A program made the translations under genes and the position numbers. This document shows positions 46,501 to 58,500 of a DNA stretch of 64,000 nucleotides, one piece after another (position 1 is the first letter of the stretch; each line of letters starts with the position of its first letter). The notes below the pieces were generated by a model that saw nothing but the letters and a program-made list of their open reading frames with translations, searched no databases and had not been told where the DNA came from. Source of the stretch: Scilla litardierei (taxonomy: Eukaryota > Streptophyta > Magnoliopsida > Asparagales > Asparagaceae); NCBI GenBank assembly GCA_030789695.1, contig CM061138.1, forward strand, positions 13,650,214 through 13,714,213, read 5' to 3'.

Positions 46501-49500
46501 ATACATCACACTAAGCAACCACCATCTCTACGGCATCCATTTTTACCCCCTTCCAAAATAACTCTCTAAACAGTCGCTGATAAGTCATAATGACTCCAGA
46601 ATATCCCCCAACTGCGCTCACATGGAACTCCTGTAATGTGCTCGGAATGTGGACAGATGTCGTAGGCAAGACAAGTCGTCCCTAGTATAACAATCAATGC
46701 ACCTCCAATGAATATCGTGGAAACTCTATTGATCCATGCAGAAGTACAATCCGAATATGTGCCAACTCCCTATCTTTCTTAATTTCTCACAGCAAGTGCT
46801 CCCAATCAGGAATCACAGTTACAGATACGGCTGCCAACTGTGAATCCTCTCCTCGTCTAGACAAAGCATTTGTCGCTTTATTCTTCAACCCTGACCTCTA
46901 CTGAATCTCAAAATCATACCTCGACAGCTTAGATAGCCTCATTGATACTCCTTAGTAACCATACTCTAGTTCAATAGATATTTGAGGCTTCTCTGATCTG
47001 TTTTCAACTATGAAGCATCACCCCAGCAAGTAAGGTCTTCATTTTGCACTGTCAGCACAATAGCCACAACTCGTGCTCATAAACGGACTTGAACTGAGCT
47101 ATTACAGTCAACACCTGGCTGAAATAAGCCACTAGTCGATAATTATGCATCAACACGGCACCTAATCCGTAAATGGAAGCATCTGTCTCCATCACAAACG
47201 GTCGGCTAAAATCAGGAAGAGATATCACCGGTACACTGATCATGGCCCGATCCAGGGCATCAAAAGCTCATGTCGCCTACTCGCCCCACTGAAAGTTGTC
47301 CTTCTTGAGCTGATTCGTCAATGGCCAGGCAATGAAGCTATACCCTTGACGAACTTCCTATGGTATCCTGTCAGCTCCAAAAGTCCTCGCAACTCCCGCA
47401 AAGTGGTCCGACGTGGCCAATCAATCATCACTGCAATTTTCAATTTATTAGCTGCCACTCTCTCCGTTGAAACCACATGCCCCAAATGTTCCACGCTATT
47501 GGGCAAACATCCACTTCTTGTTGGCATATAAATGGTAGTTCTGCCGCTACTATAGTATCATCTGCAAATGCTCCATATGTGCCTCCATGAATCGGCTGCA
47601 AAGCAGAATGTCGTCAAAAAAGACCAGCATAAATCTCTTCAAGTATGGACAAAACACCTTATTCATGAGGGCCTGTAAAGTGGCAGGTGTGTTGGTCAAG
47701 TCAAAAGGCATGACTAAAAACTCGTAATGGACCTTAGGAGTCCTAAAAGTAGTCTTGGCCACATCTTCAGCTCGCATCCTGATCTGATGGTAATCCAAAC
47801 TTTCAGCAGTTGCTCATCTTGTGCATTTTGTTCACGCTCAAGGTGAGCAGATGTCTCAAGGTTCATTATGGGCACCTTTTACCCGCCATGTTGTCGCTCC
47901 ATAAAACTCATCTATAAGCTTGTGGATCACAGGGATGTGAAATTTATCTAGAACAGTCTCCTTGTTCAATGCATGGTAATCGATGCAGAACCTCTAACTA
48001 CCATCCTTCTTCTTTACTAGCAACATCGGGCTCGATAAGTGACTCACACTGGGCTGTATAACTCCATCTCCCCCAACCATCCGCTCGATCTCGTCTTTAT
48101 ATACCTGTGATAGCTGTAGGATCTCACGCTGATGAGGGAGACTCCCTCTCGTATGACTATGGCATGATCATGGTCCCATGGTGGAGGGAGACTACGGGGT
48201 GTCCGCAACACTCCCTCGAACTGAATCAGTAGCTGCTACACCACGGCGCAAATGTCATGCTCCTCCTCAACGTCCTCCCTTGCCAAGCCCGGTAGTTTCA
48301 CCAAAAATCCACCCCTTATGTATTGCCTTTGCCATGGTTTCAAATAAACCATGGTTCAACATAAGCTGGAACTCCCTGGAGAGTGACTGTTCTCCCTCCT
48401 TCCTAGAACTCCATATGCAACAGCTTCCCATCGATTTTCGTATCGCCCAACGACTACAGCCATCTCATGTCATCTCATCTCTAAGATCATATTTGTGCCT
48501 ACCCAAGTCAAGTGGTAAGAAGTCCTCCATGACCTGAATACACTGAAGTGTCAAAACAATCCCGCAGCACACTCCTCTGCTGCGCTCCATCTTTCCAGTC
48601 CCCATCATCACCTTTAAACTTCATGTGTCCACCAGCTGCAGGCTTTGCTGATCCACCACCTTATTAGTAATGAAATTGTGGGTTACTCCATTGTCAAAAA
48701 GCACTCTGACCTCAAGATCTGAAATCCTTCCCGTCAACTTCAGGGTGTGATTCAGAGTAAACCCCACCACGGAGTTTAACGAGACCATTGCAACGTCTAA
48801 ATAGGAATGCTTCTGATCTCATGCCTCCTCTGTCACAACCTCCACACCCTCATCATCCTCGTCATCTACTAGTCCTGACCTTGCCCTCAATACCAAAATT
48901 CCCCTCCTGCTCTCCCTCCGGGCAGTTTGTAGTGGTATGGCTGGTAAGCGTTCTGTTGTGTCTTTGTGTGATGCCGAAATCCCCCCCAATGGGGATCCAG
49001 TTGCTTAGTCGTCGCTTCCCCAATCTTCATCGCCCCGGTTAGAGTCGCATGCACCCTCCTCGAAGTCCGAAACATCGTCATAGTAATATTCAAACCCCAC
49101 CCAAGGGTCACCGCCCCGGGGGGCTGTCGTTGAGGCCTTCCACCTTAAAACCATGGAGCGTGGAGCTCTTGAAAGTCCTTCGGATCAACGCCGGACACCC
49201 GGCGGCCTCCCAGGGGGTCGTTAGCCTCCTAGCAGCCCGCTCGGAGGCAGTGAAGCCCTAGGCATGGATGCTTGGGCTCGCCGCCCCGGACGGCCCTTCC
49301 CAGGAGCCGCGAGGCCCCAGGCGGGGCTGTCGAGGCCCCTAGGAAGGGCTGTCGCACTCCCCCTTGCGACTTTTCCCAAGGGCTGTTGGGCCCCTGGCGA
49401 TGTTGCTTGATGGGGCACATCGCCCCATCAAGCCTTCCCACACATTGTAGAGCTCCAAATCTGGATCAGATGGAATTTCCTCCTCAAAGTCTTCGACTTT

Positions 49501-52500
49501 CTCCTTTTCTTTCGTCAAAAATCTTGCATTTTGCCCTAGATCTGAGTCGTTGTTTTCGTCGTTGCACAGATCTGACTTCGTCGTCTCTTTCTCAAACGAA
49601 GGGCGGCTCTTCAACTCGGATATTTGTTGTGTTAGGGTTTGCATGTAGATTTCCATCACCGTTTTCATCCGTCTCCAATGCTTTCATCCCAGATTCGATT
49701 GTCTTCTAATATACTCCATCGATTTCTTCAAACTGATAGGGATACATATCTCTAGATCAATCCCGATTGGAATTTTATTCGAATTAGATCTTGTAATTGA
49801 TTTGGGCTCGAATTGTGTTTGATTAGGATTTGAATTGTGTTTGTATATTTCATTTTACATACTTTTTAGGGTTTAGGAAAATTGTAAAAGCCTATATAAA
49901 AGGCCCCAAGATTGGACTATTGAAATCAATGAATCAATGAAAATTTTAATGGAAAATTTTCCACAAACTAAGAAAGGTTCATCATCTTTGTGAAAAGCCT
50001 CGGAAACACTTGGTAAGAAGCCAAACCCCCTAAATTATCTGGTTCCTCCCCAAATCTGCCACCAAATCTCTAAAATCCATCCCATCCGACACCAACTTGA
50101 TATCAGAGAGCCGATGATCCAATCTTCGCCCTTTTTCTATTTCAGATTTTAAAAAACCAAAAGCTAAAAAGACCAAAAGAAAAATCACTAACCCTAATTT
50201 TCTTGCAACCGCAAATCTCCAATCTCTGTCGTCCACCCCCACGGGTCATCGCTGGCATCATCGATGCCCTCCTCTGCCAGAATCGACCCCACCATAGCTG
50301 CAAGATACAGCCCTCGACGACTCGTTTGCATCGGAGTTCAGCATGCCAACATCAAATCGTCGTCTCAAGCTCTCCTCAACGCCATCGTCCTTCACCTGAA
50401 GCGAGCCAAGAATCAAATCACGACAGCAACAAAGACAATGACCACTACAAACCTAGATCCACCCCATTGCCGCTCCATAACAACACATCAACCCTACCGT
50501 CAGCTTTGCAACCTCTCTCCATCGTCGTCGAGAACAGCCGCAGTCAACAGCACCTTTCTCGCCGTCGAAACCCCGTTCTGCCGACGTTCGCAAGTGTTTC
50601 AAATCTTGCCAGCAGCCTCCAGTTGGGGCCACCGACCTCTTCATTTTGCTCGCCAGCTCCTGACGATGCTCCAGGAAGAATGGTCGCGAATCATCGCCGG
50701 ATTCATCAGAAATCTACATCGATGCCAACTGAGCCGACGTCGCTACAGAGTAGGCTCAGTAGAGCCGACCCTGCGCAGAGCCAAATCGAGCCAACCCAGC
50801 CGAGCCGATTGACCTAGTCAACTGCTCAAAAGTGAGCCGTTGAATTTTTAGGGTATTTTCAGCGATTTTCTGGGAATTTTTTACACAGTCCTGCTCTTTT
50901 GAAGATTCTAGATCCGTCTGAAGCCCAAATTCAATGGCATTTGCACCCATGGATAGCTGACTCCAAGGATAAATTTGGATATGATGATTGGGAGTACTAT
51001 CTAGAAAATTTCTTCCCTCGTTTTGATTTATCTTACGAAGCAAAATATAAGTATGTATGGCTCAAGCTAGGTGGAGAAACGCTATCTTGGTGGCTGAATT
51101 CTCGAGTTCCTTATCATCAATGGTCAACATTCAGATCTGCTCTTCGTCGATGATATTTTCCAAGAATTGGAGTATTCCACCGGAACCCAGCAATCCTCGA
51201 GTCCGAAGATTGAGAAGGATCCAATCAAACTGATATGTGAGCTTTGCAACCTCTGTGAACAAATGGAGAAAAAATCAAAGTAAACTCAAGACAGAGCCTA
51301 CATTAGAGAATGAACGATCCCACAACTGAGGCAAAATGTGAGATTGGACATGAGCTGAAACCAAATCCTAACCAAGAGATTATGATGAAGATTGCATCGG
51401 AGCCTGAATTAAAGCTTGAGCCCGTGTTGGAGCCTAAACCAGATATTGATCAAATACCGCAATCAGAGCTTAAACCAGAGTTTGATCATTTTGAGCTAGA
51501 GGCAGAACTTGATCCAGCACTGCAAGCTGAGCCAGTCGTATTTAAAGTCATATGTGGAGCGTGTGCCAGAACTACGGAAAGAAACACCACTGATTCAAAT
51601 TGAACACATCGGACTTGTCCCGAATCTTCCTCCCTTAACCAACAAATAGGTGCTAAATACTTTTCTTTCTTTTGTAAATAGGAAGAAATTATTAGAGAAT
51701 GTTTGGTTGCCCATCAGCATCCTATTACACTTCAAGGTTCGTAGACGCGTCTTCTCCAAATGTAAAGGACTATTGATTTCTGTTCAGTTGTGCTACGTTT
51801 ACCGTCCTTCATCAAGAGGTGAAGTTCTCAAGCCATGGATAATGATAAGGATCCAAATCTCTAGATAAAGCCCAATTGGAATTTTATTCGGATTAGAACT
51901 AGTAATTGCTTTGGACTCAAATTTTATGTTTGATTTGAATTTTAATTTTGCATTTTTATTTTCTTTTTTAGGTGAAGTCGAATAGTGTTAGGATAATTGT
52001 AAAAGCCTATATAAAGGCCCCAAGATTGGATTATTGAAATCAATGAATCTATGAGAAGTTTAATGAAAAGGTCTTCACAACCCTGAAAAAGGTTTCCCTC
52101 CTTGGTGAGAAGCCCCGGAAACTCTGGGTGAGAAGCCAAGAACTCTAAATTATCTAATTCTTTCCAAATCCATCACCAAATCACTAAAATCCATCCCGTC
52201 CTACATCACAAACCCTCCACTTAGCTATCGAGCTTCTCTTTCAAAGCTTCAACTTTTTTTGTCACTGCCATCAGGATCTACGCTCTAATACCAATTTGAT
52301 AGGATTTTCAAGGATTTTGGGGAATTAAAATATGATTTTTGTTGAAACAAAGAGGAATACATGGATAATTGGCCTCTTTCGAGAGGAAACCCGCTCTCCA
52401 AATCCACCAATTCGAGAGGATGACCGCACTCTCCAACAAACAAGGGTTCTAATCGATCTCTTATTGATTTCTCTTACAAATTCAATATAGATCACATAAC

Positions 52501-55500
52501 CCTAGCCGCCAACTATATATAATGGGCTGATTTGTCAAGAATTACAAATTGCCCCCCCCCCCCCCCCCCCCTAAAGCCCAAAATTACCAAATTGCCCCTA
52601 GATAAGCTTGATGCCCCTTGCTCACTCCTGCGCCGCCACCGCCGGCGACAGGTCATGAACCCATCATAATTCCAATCACAAACTTTTTGGTCTAGAGAAA
52701 TAGTTAAAACAGATGCAGTATGAATTGTTTACATCCCTACTCAGCCTAAAGATTGATTACCAATAAGCCTACAAACTTTCAATCCATTACTTCTGCCATA
52801 TATTCAAAAATGTGATATTCCTTTCCAGAGTTATCTTATTGAAGGATGTTACCAAATCTAACTCAAACAATAAAAGCAGGCTTTCAATCTTCAACAATTG
52901 CCATGAAAAGAAATGACAGAAGAAAGAATATGCAGAAAAACTTAGATAAGAAAGGCCTTGCAACATGTTCTCTTGTTCAACTTTATGTCTCAATTATGAC
53001 AAAATGGACATTAACTCTTTTGAATTTAGTTTTCATTAAAAATGGAGATATAACAAGAGAAATGATTATGAAATGGAAATAGGAATTTTCTGAACATTCT
53101 ATATATACCTCACAGACAAGAGTCAAAATAAGATAGTTGATTGTGACATTTCGGTAGAGAGCCAGCGTAAAACAAATAAGTAGTATCAGATGGTGTGCAA
53201 GGATAGACGGGATCCAACCGCTGTATAGCCGATATTTGAGCATGTCCAGTTGGTCATATGCAAAATAACCACAAGAAAAACACAGTGCTGAATATGCACC
53301 TGACCATGTATTGCCAACCAACAGAGCATGGTCAAACATTTCATTGAGACCCTTAGCCATCAATTGATTAACCAGGATGAGAATAACTGCACAGGAACCA
53401 CAAACATAATATTCAGAATAAAAGCAAGCTGGCCCATGATAGGCTAATATTGAAGTAACAATTAGATTATCAAAGGTTTCTAATAAAGTTCAAATGCTAT
53501 AGTACTGTGCATTCTTCTCTGCCTAAAGTTTAATTTAATTTATTCAAATTAAGGCTGTTGTTTTAAGTTTATCAGCTTCATGTGTTGGAGAACAACGATA
53601 TATGCATGGCAGAATCCGAAGTTGCATCAGTCATGGATAGTTTATATGTCAATACATGATTGTCTCTCTTAAGCTTCGACAGAAGGCATCATCATTTTGG
53701 AGCTGGAGTTTTTATTATCTTTACACGTCTTCATCAGGAGAACAATATAAAGTAGTGCATGAAATTTTAATTTTGCTAAGAGACGCTATGACTCGTCACT
53801 GTTTGTTGAACAAACAGCAAGAACCAACTTAAATAAACAACTGACAATTAGAAAGAACAAGTGCTGAAAATCATTCATGAAATATGACCATAAATAACCG
53901 ATTAAGTAAGGATATTCTAGTTATGAATTTGCTAAGTAGGCAGTTTGTGTAAACTTCAAAGCCATTCTAGGTACACTGTCCAATCAATACGTGGAGCACT
54001 ATGTACATCTTGAATATGACAGTATAAAAGCATTTCTGCTTTGTAATCGGCACTATACCAAAATTTAACAAAGGTGCAAATCAAGGTTTAATAACAATGC
54101 CGATTATATCACTTGTATCATATCGGATTGCAATCATGCGAATATGATTACATCCAAATATGACCATTACCACACACTGTTCAAGTGGGCTGGAATTGCA
54201 GCGGCGATCTCCAGGCGGTGGCGGCGATCTCTCACGGCGATCTCTCCACAGGCGATCACAAATTGTCAGGCGTTCCGATCCGATCTGATCACCATCATAT
54301 CTGATCACCTCCAGGCGAAGCAATTTGCCAGGTGATTCGATCACCTCCAGGCGACGGCGATCTCTACAGAAAGCTGCGACGATCTCTCCAGGCGAGCTCT
54401 GCGCAGGTGATCACCTCTTCCAGGCGATCGCTCCTTCCAGGCGGCGTCTACCTTCAAACAGGCGACGATCTCTTCCAGGCGATCAGATCTGCATGCGGCG
54501 TCCTCTTCCAGGCGGCGATCAGTTCCAGGTTGCGACGTACAGTTCTGATCCCGATCGGATCTGTCATACACAGTGGGCAGCAACCAGGCGGCTTCCAGGC
54601 TGAGGTGTTACGGCGACTTCTAGGAGGCGACCAGGCTACGGCGGCCTCCAGGCTGCGGTGATCAGGTTGTAGCTCTGGCTGATCGTTGCTGGTGGTCGAT
54701 ATTTGTGGTTGTAGAGTGAGAATGGATAAATGCATCAACGCATCTAATCCGTATCATCGGTGCAATGACTATTGCTTGAGGAAGATGGCGTCAGATGGAG
54801 CTGAGGGTGCTTTAAGGTTGTCCAAAGGCGGGATAGAAAATCCCAAACTAGATCTACCACATCTGCGGGTGGGAAATTGGGTGAGCCGTCTGACAACGGT
54901 GGTAAACGACGTACTCATTTGGCCCGACCAGATCTGAATAAACTCCTAGCCAAACGCGCGGCGAGGCCAAATATTCCTCTCCATTTCAGTAAAGTAACTC
55001 CGGTGGGTTCTTGAAAAGATATATGCTCAGGAATCAGATCTAGCGATCCAAGTCGCAAACTTTCGTTCGTAGCCCACGTGCTGGGAGAAGACGGTGCGCC
55101 AGCGGATCTAATACTTGATCACTATATTTCAGCCACAGCGAAACAATGAGATAACACACTCGTCGGCCTCATTGTCGGCGATCACCCGTTCTACAGCCAA
55201 GTGCGAGCTTGTGTTAGTCGCTTATGGAAGTTGAAGGCAGGCTTACGGGTGTTCTCCCGTGACAACAGGTTCTTCTACTTCAAATTTGAGCGGGCTGAAG
55301 AATGTGAAAACGTGCTTCAGGGGGCCCCTGGCTCTTCGATGGTCGTCTGATAGTTCTACGACGTTGGTCCCTTGAGCTCAAGCTTGAGAGAGATCTCCTC
55401 CTCCGCGTCCAAGTTTGGGTGAGATTCCCCAATCTTCCTCTCAACCTTTGGTCGCCTGAGATTCTGAACATTATCTCCAGTTTGGTTGGTGACCCCCTTT

Positions 55501-58500
55501 GCATGGATCGTGCGACGGCCAATCTTGAGCGGATTGAATTTGCACGTTGCTTCATTGATGTAGACGCCTCCCTGCCACTCCCTAGAAAAGTCAACCTGCT
55601 GTTTGAAGACGGATCATTACTTGCTCTTGAGGTTGAGTATGAGTGCAAACTTTCGAGATGCACCAAGTGTTTGTCATTTGGTCATACTGCTACTCAGTGC
55701 CCGATAGAGTCAATATGGGGTCTGGTGCCTCTATGGACTTTGGAAAAAACGTGATGGATGCTACGGATGGTGGGGGTGTTGGAGGAGCAGGGTGATGGTG
55801 GACTTGTCCCTGACACTTGTGTTGTTGATCCTAAGCCTATTGACCCTGAGGTGGCTAGAGACAAAGGTAAGGGTGTTGATTGTGGGATAGAGTTGCTATC
55901 TGATAAGGATGATATAGAAGATTTGGATGCAGAGCACTGGCCTAAGCTCTCGTCTGTGAAAGCTAGTTCTTCGGCTCCCCTTATTGGGGACGATGTTGGG
56001 GGGATGACCTCTTCTACTGGTGACTATTTGCGTGCTGCTATGGCAACACCCTCTCGGCTAGCTCCTCTGGAGACGGCTGGGATTGCTCATTCTAGTCCAT
56101 CGCTCCTCGATGACGAATGCCACGATGAGAACGACATGCCGCCCTTTTCCCTTGTCACCGACAATCCCGATTGGGAGCAGCCGGTTGCTGCTTCTGTGAA
56201 GAAGTTCCAGGTGTCACTTCCTTCTCGCAGGAGTTCACAGGTCAAGGTAGGACGAGTCGGGCGCGAGTACACGACCTAATCTGGGAGTATCACTTATGTC
56301 CTAGTGGTTGGTTAGTCTGGTTGTATGAATGGGAAGTAGTTGGATTTAGCTAGCTTTGGGATGCTAGGGGTCTAGGTTTTTGGGTGGCTTCACTCTTTTC
56401 CCCTAGTCTACATGTACCCCAAATTCTGTCTAGCTGATTGTATCTTTTGACTATATTTATGAAATCAATTGCCCTTCAAAAAAAAATCTGACCATTACCA
56501 TTGATACCAACTGATAACAACTAATATAAGACCAAACTTTAAAATCCTATTTTATTTCATTTAGTGTTCAAAAAAATCTCGTTTAATCATCAAATTCAAT
56601 GTTTGAAAAGTTAACCAGTTGATCGAGTTAGAAAAAAGAAAATAATATCCTGCATAATAAAGATAAGTATAGATAAAGATAAAACACGTATTGGAGATAA
56701 ATATCTGCATGTAATTGACAGCTATTTTAAGTTTAAGGCAACTGATTCGTAAAGTACAATACATTTAAAACGTATCACCTGACACTTGTGTTACACCTTA
56801 TACTAATACTCTAATCTATCATCTGATAACGAAACCGAACCCAAGATTTTGAACCTTGGCGCAAATGAATAATTCGGTCAAGAAGTACAGCTATACATGA
56901 TTTTGGATGCAGACATTAGCTAATTACATAAACTGCATGCATATCAGTATCTTATGTTACACCTTATACTAATACTCTAATTTATCATATGATAACGAAA
57001 CCGAACCCAAGATTTTGAACCTTGGCGCAACTGAATAATTCGGTCAAGAAGTACAGCTATACATGATTTTGGATGCAGACATTAGCTAATTACATAAACT
57101 GCATGCATATCAGTCTCATGACATGACATCCTGTCAATATCACAAGGTTTTGCAGAAAGCGAAAAAATTGAACAGCTTTTGAAAAAAAATCCACATAGAC
57201 ACATGCAGAAAGAGAACCAACACAAAAACCCAGCTCGAGAAGAAAATGTCAATAAAAATGTTAAACATAACAATCATTCTTTCTTTACTTTTTTAAAGTT
57301 GTTAAATAGGAAGGTAGTAGGAACCAAACAAGCAGAAAAGCAAACCTTTTTTTCCATATGCTAATACAAGAAGGAAAGAGCACCACAATAACAATGTTTA
57401 TACCTATCAGAAAAAGATGAAAATTCTATTAGGCTTTATTATGCTGAAGGTGAAAGACAAGGGGAAGAGCTTGTTTCAACCAATTACTGGGTAAGGACCA
57501 ATTCCTACATAAGGAAATTAGCAGGTTAACTTGAAAAAAGGCCTCCATTTCATAGATGTGGGATTTTGCGACATGGAATGAATCAATGAATTGAAGACAT
57601 TTCCAATACTGTCAGCCGCTCCCGCTGAAGCAATTGTAGTTGCTCCAGCAGCACTTGTAACTTTGTGATGCTAGGCTTAAAACAAGCTAAGAGATTAAGC
57701 CAATGTAATATTATAATAAAAGAGTGAAGTATTATTGCTAACAAATTTATTCAACCTTATTAAGAAGAAATATGGTTGGCATGCAGAGAAGTGTGGTCTA
57801 CTGCTCTATAAAGTTGAAGTATGATGAGGGGGCAAAAAATCTGCGAGTAATATGATGTCAACATGAGATATGAAGGGAAATACTTATAAATATTTGGCAC
57901 ACTAAGTAATCAAGGCGTCTGATTTGGTTTTGTGAATTGCAGGTGTGGGTAGAGTATTAAGGTGATGGCATTCTTCTCTTACAGTAGAACAAATTAGGAA
58001 AGAAGCATGAATTTAAATATGATGACTATTGAACACAATTCAAAAGAAATGAAATGATAGAAGTACATGATAGTACTTGTGAAGTGACTTGCTGCCCATA
58101 ATATACAGTTCAATGTGTTCCAAAGGTATAATTGTGAAGTGAAATGAAATGATATACAGTTCAATGTCTTTAAATTTTTTAGAGTTGTCCTACCAAAACT
58201 CACTGCTTTAACCTTTTATCTTTCTAATATGTTCCAAAGGTATAATTGTGAAGTGACTTGCTGCCCATAATGATGCAAACTTTTTTTCCCACGGAATATC
58301 AGACGAGAGTGTGTCTTGAGACAACACTATTCATATCCCCATTAGTCCATGCACACAAGGGTTGCAAAAAACATGAAGACCTCCAATATAACCGAGAAAC
58401 ACAACAATGGTTTAGAAAATGATTCCAAGTTAATATCCAGTATTAAATACATATCACGCCCTTGTACTCTATAATGAAAGGTAGGGAATTCTATCTATGC

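Larger units (their letters stand above)
49734..52208 (+). mobile_element. Second gag-only LTR element, TSD CAAAC, nested in the gypsy element
   Basis: LTRs 49734-50094 and 51843-52208 start TGATA(A/G)GGAT and end CACCA or CATCA. CAAAC flanks at 49729-49733 and 52209-52213. Both LTRs carry a TATATAAA box (49893-49900 and 52008-52015). A primer binding site variant (TTGATATCAGAGAGCC, about 50097-50112) follows. The interior encodes a Gag-like core and an acidic Glu/Pro tail only. It lies on the strand opposite to its host element. This is the second TR-GAG-type element in the window, from another family than 9757-12361. Confidence 0.87.
45035..52666 (-). mobile_element. Full-span Ty3/gypsy retrotransposon, TSD TAATT, with a nested element
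   Basis: LTRs of about 356-370 bp (45035-45390 and 52297-52666) begin TGATAGGATT and end CCATCA on the + strand. TAATT flanks at 45030-45034 and 52667-52671. On the - strand a primer binding site for initiator tRNA-Met (TGGTATTAGAGC, 52293-52282) lies just inside the 5' (right) LTR. Gag, protease, reverse transcriptase, RNase H and integrase relics follow in Ty3/gypsy order. A gag-only element (49734-52208) is inserted near the start of gag. Many stops and frameshifts mean the copy is dead. Confidence 0.9.
40527..53108 (-). other. TLC intron 2, 12.6 kb of nested transposons
   Basis: It holds a decayed LTR element (41241-44369) with a solo LTR inside, and a Ty3/gypsy element (45035-52666) with a gag-only element inside, all annotated separately. 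The unassigned parts are 40527-41240, 44643-45029 and 52672-53108, where nothing is recognised. Confidence 0.75.
54173..56488 (+). mobile_element. ORF1-only L1-type LINE with 12-bp TSD
   Basis: TGACCATTACCA occurs at 54161-54172 and again at 56489-56500, directly after a short A tail and a few bases (about 56478-56488). Between them are a GC-rich leader with tandem units, an ORF1-like Gag relic (DUF4283 and a zinc knuckle) and a 3' UTR ending in a T-rich segment and A run. No endonuclease or reverse transcriptase sequence is present, although the element reaches its poly-A end, so this is not an ordinary 5'-truncated LINE. It resembles the ORF1-only derivatives (HAL1 type) known from mammals. 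Confidence 0.75.

Noticed and set aside
50203..50817. 204-residue Ser/His/Pro-rich frame as a host gene
   Set aside because: It lies inside the LTR-bounded nested element between primer site and Gag core and overlaps another open frame of similar length.
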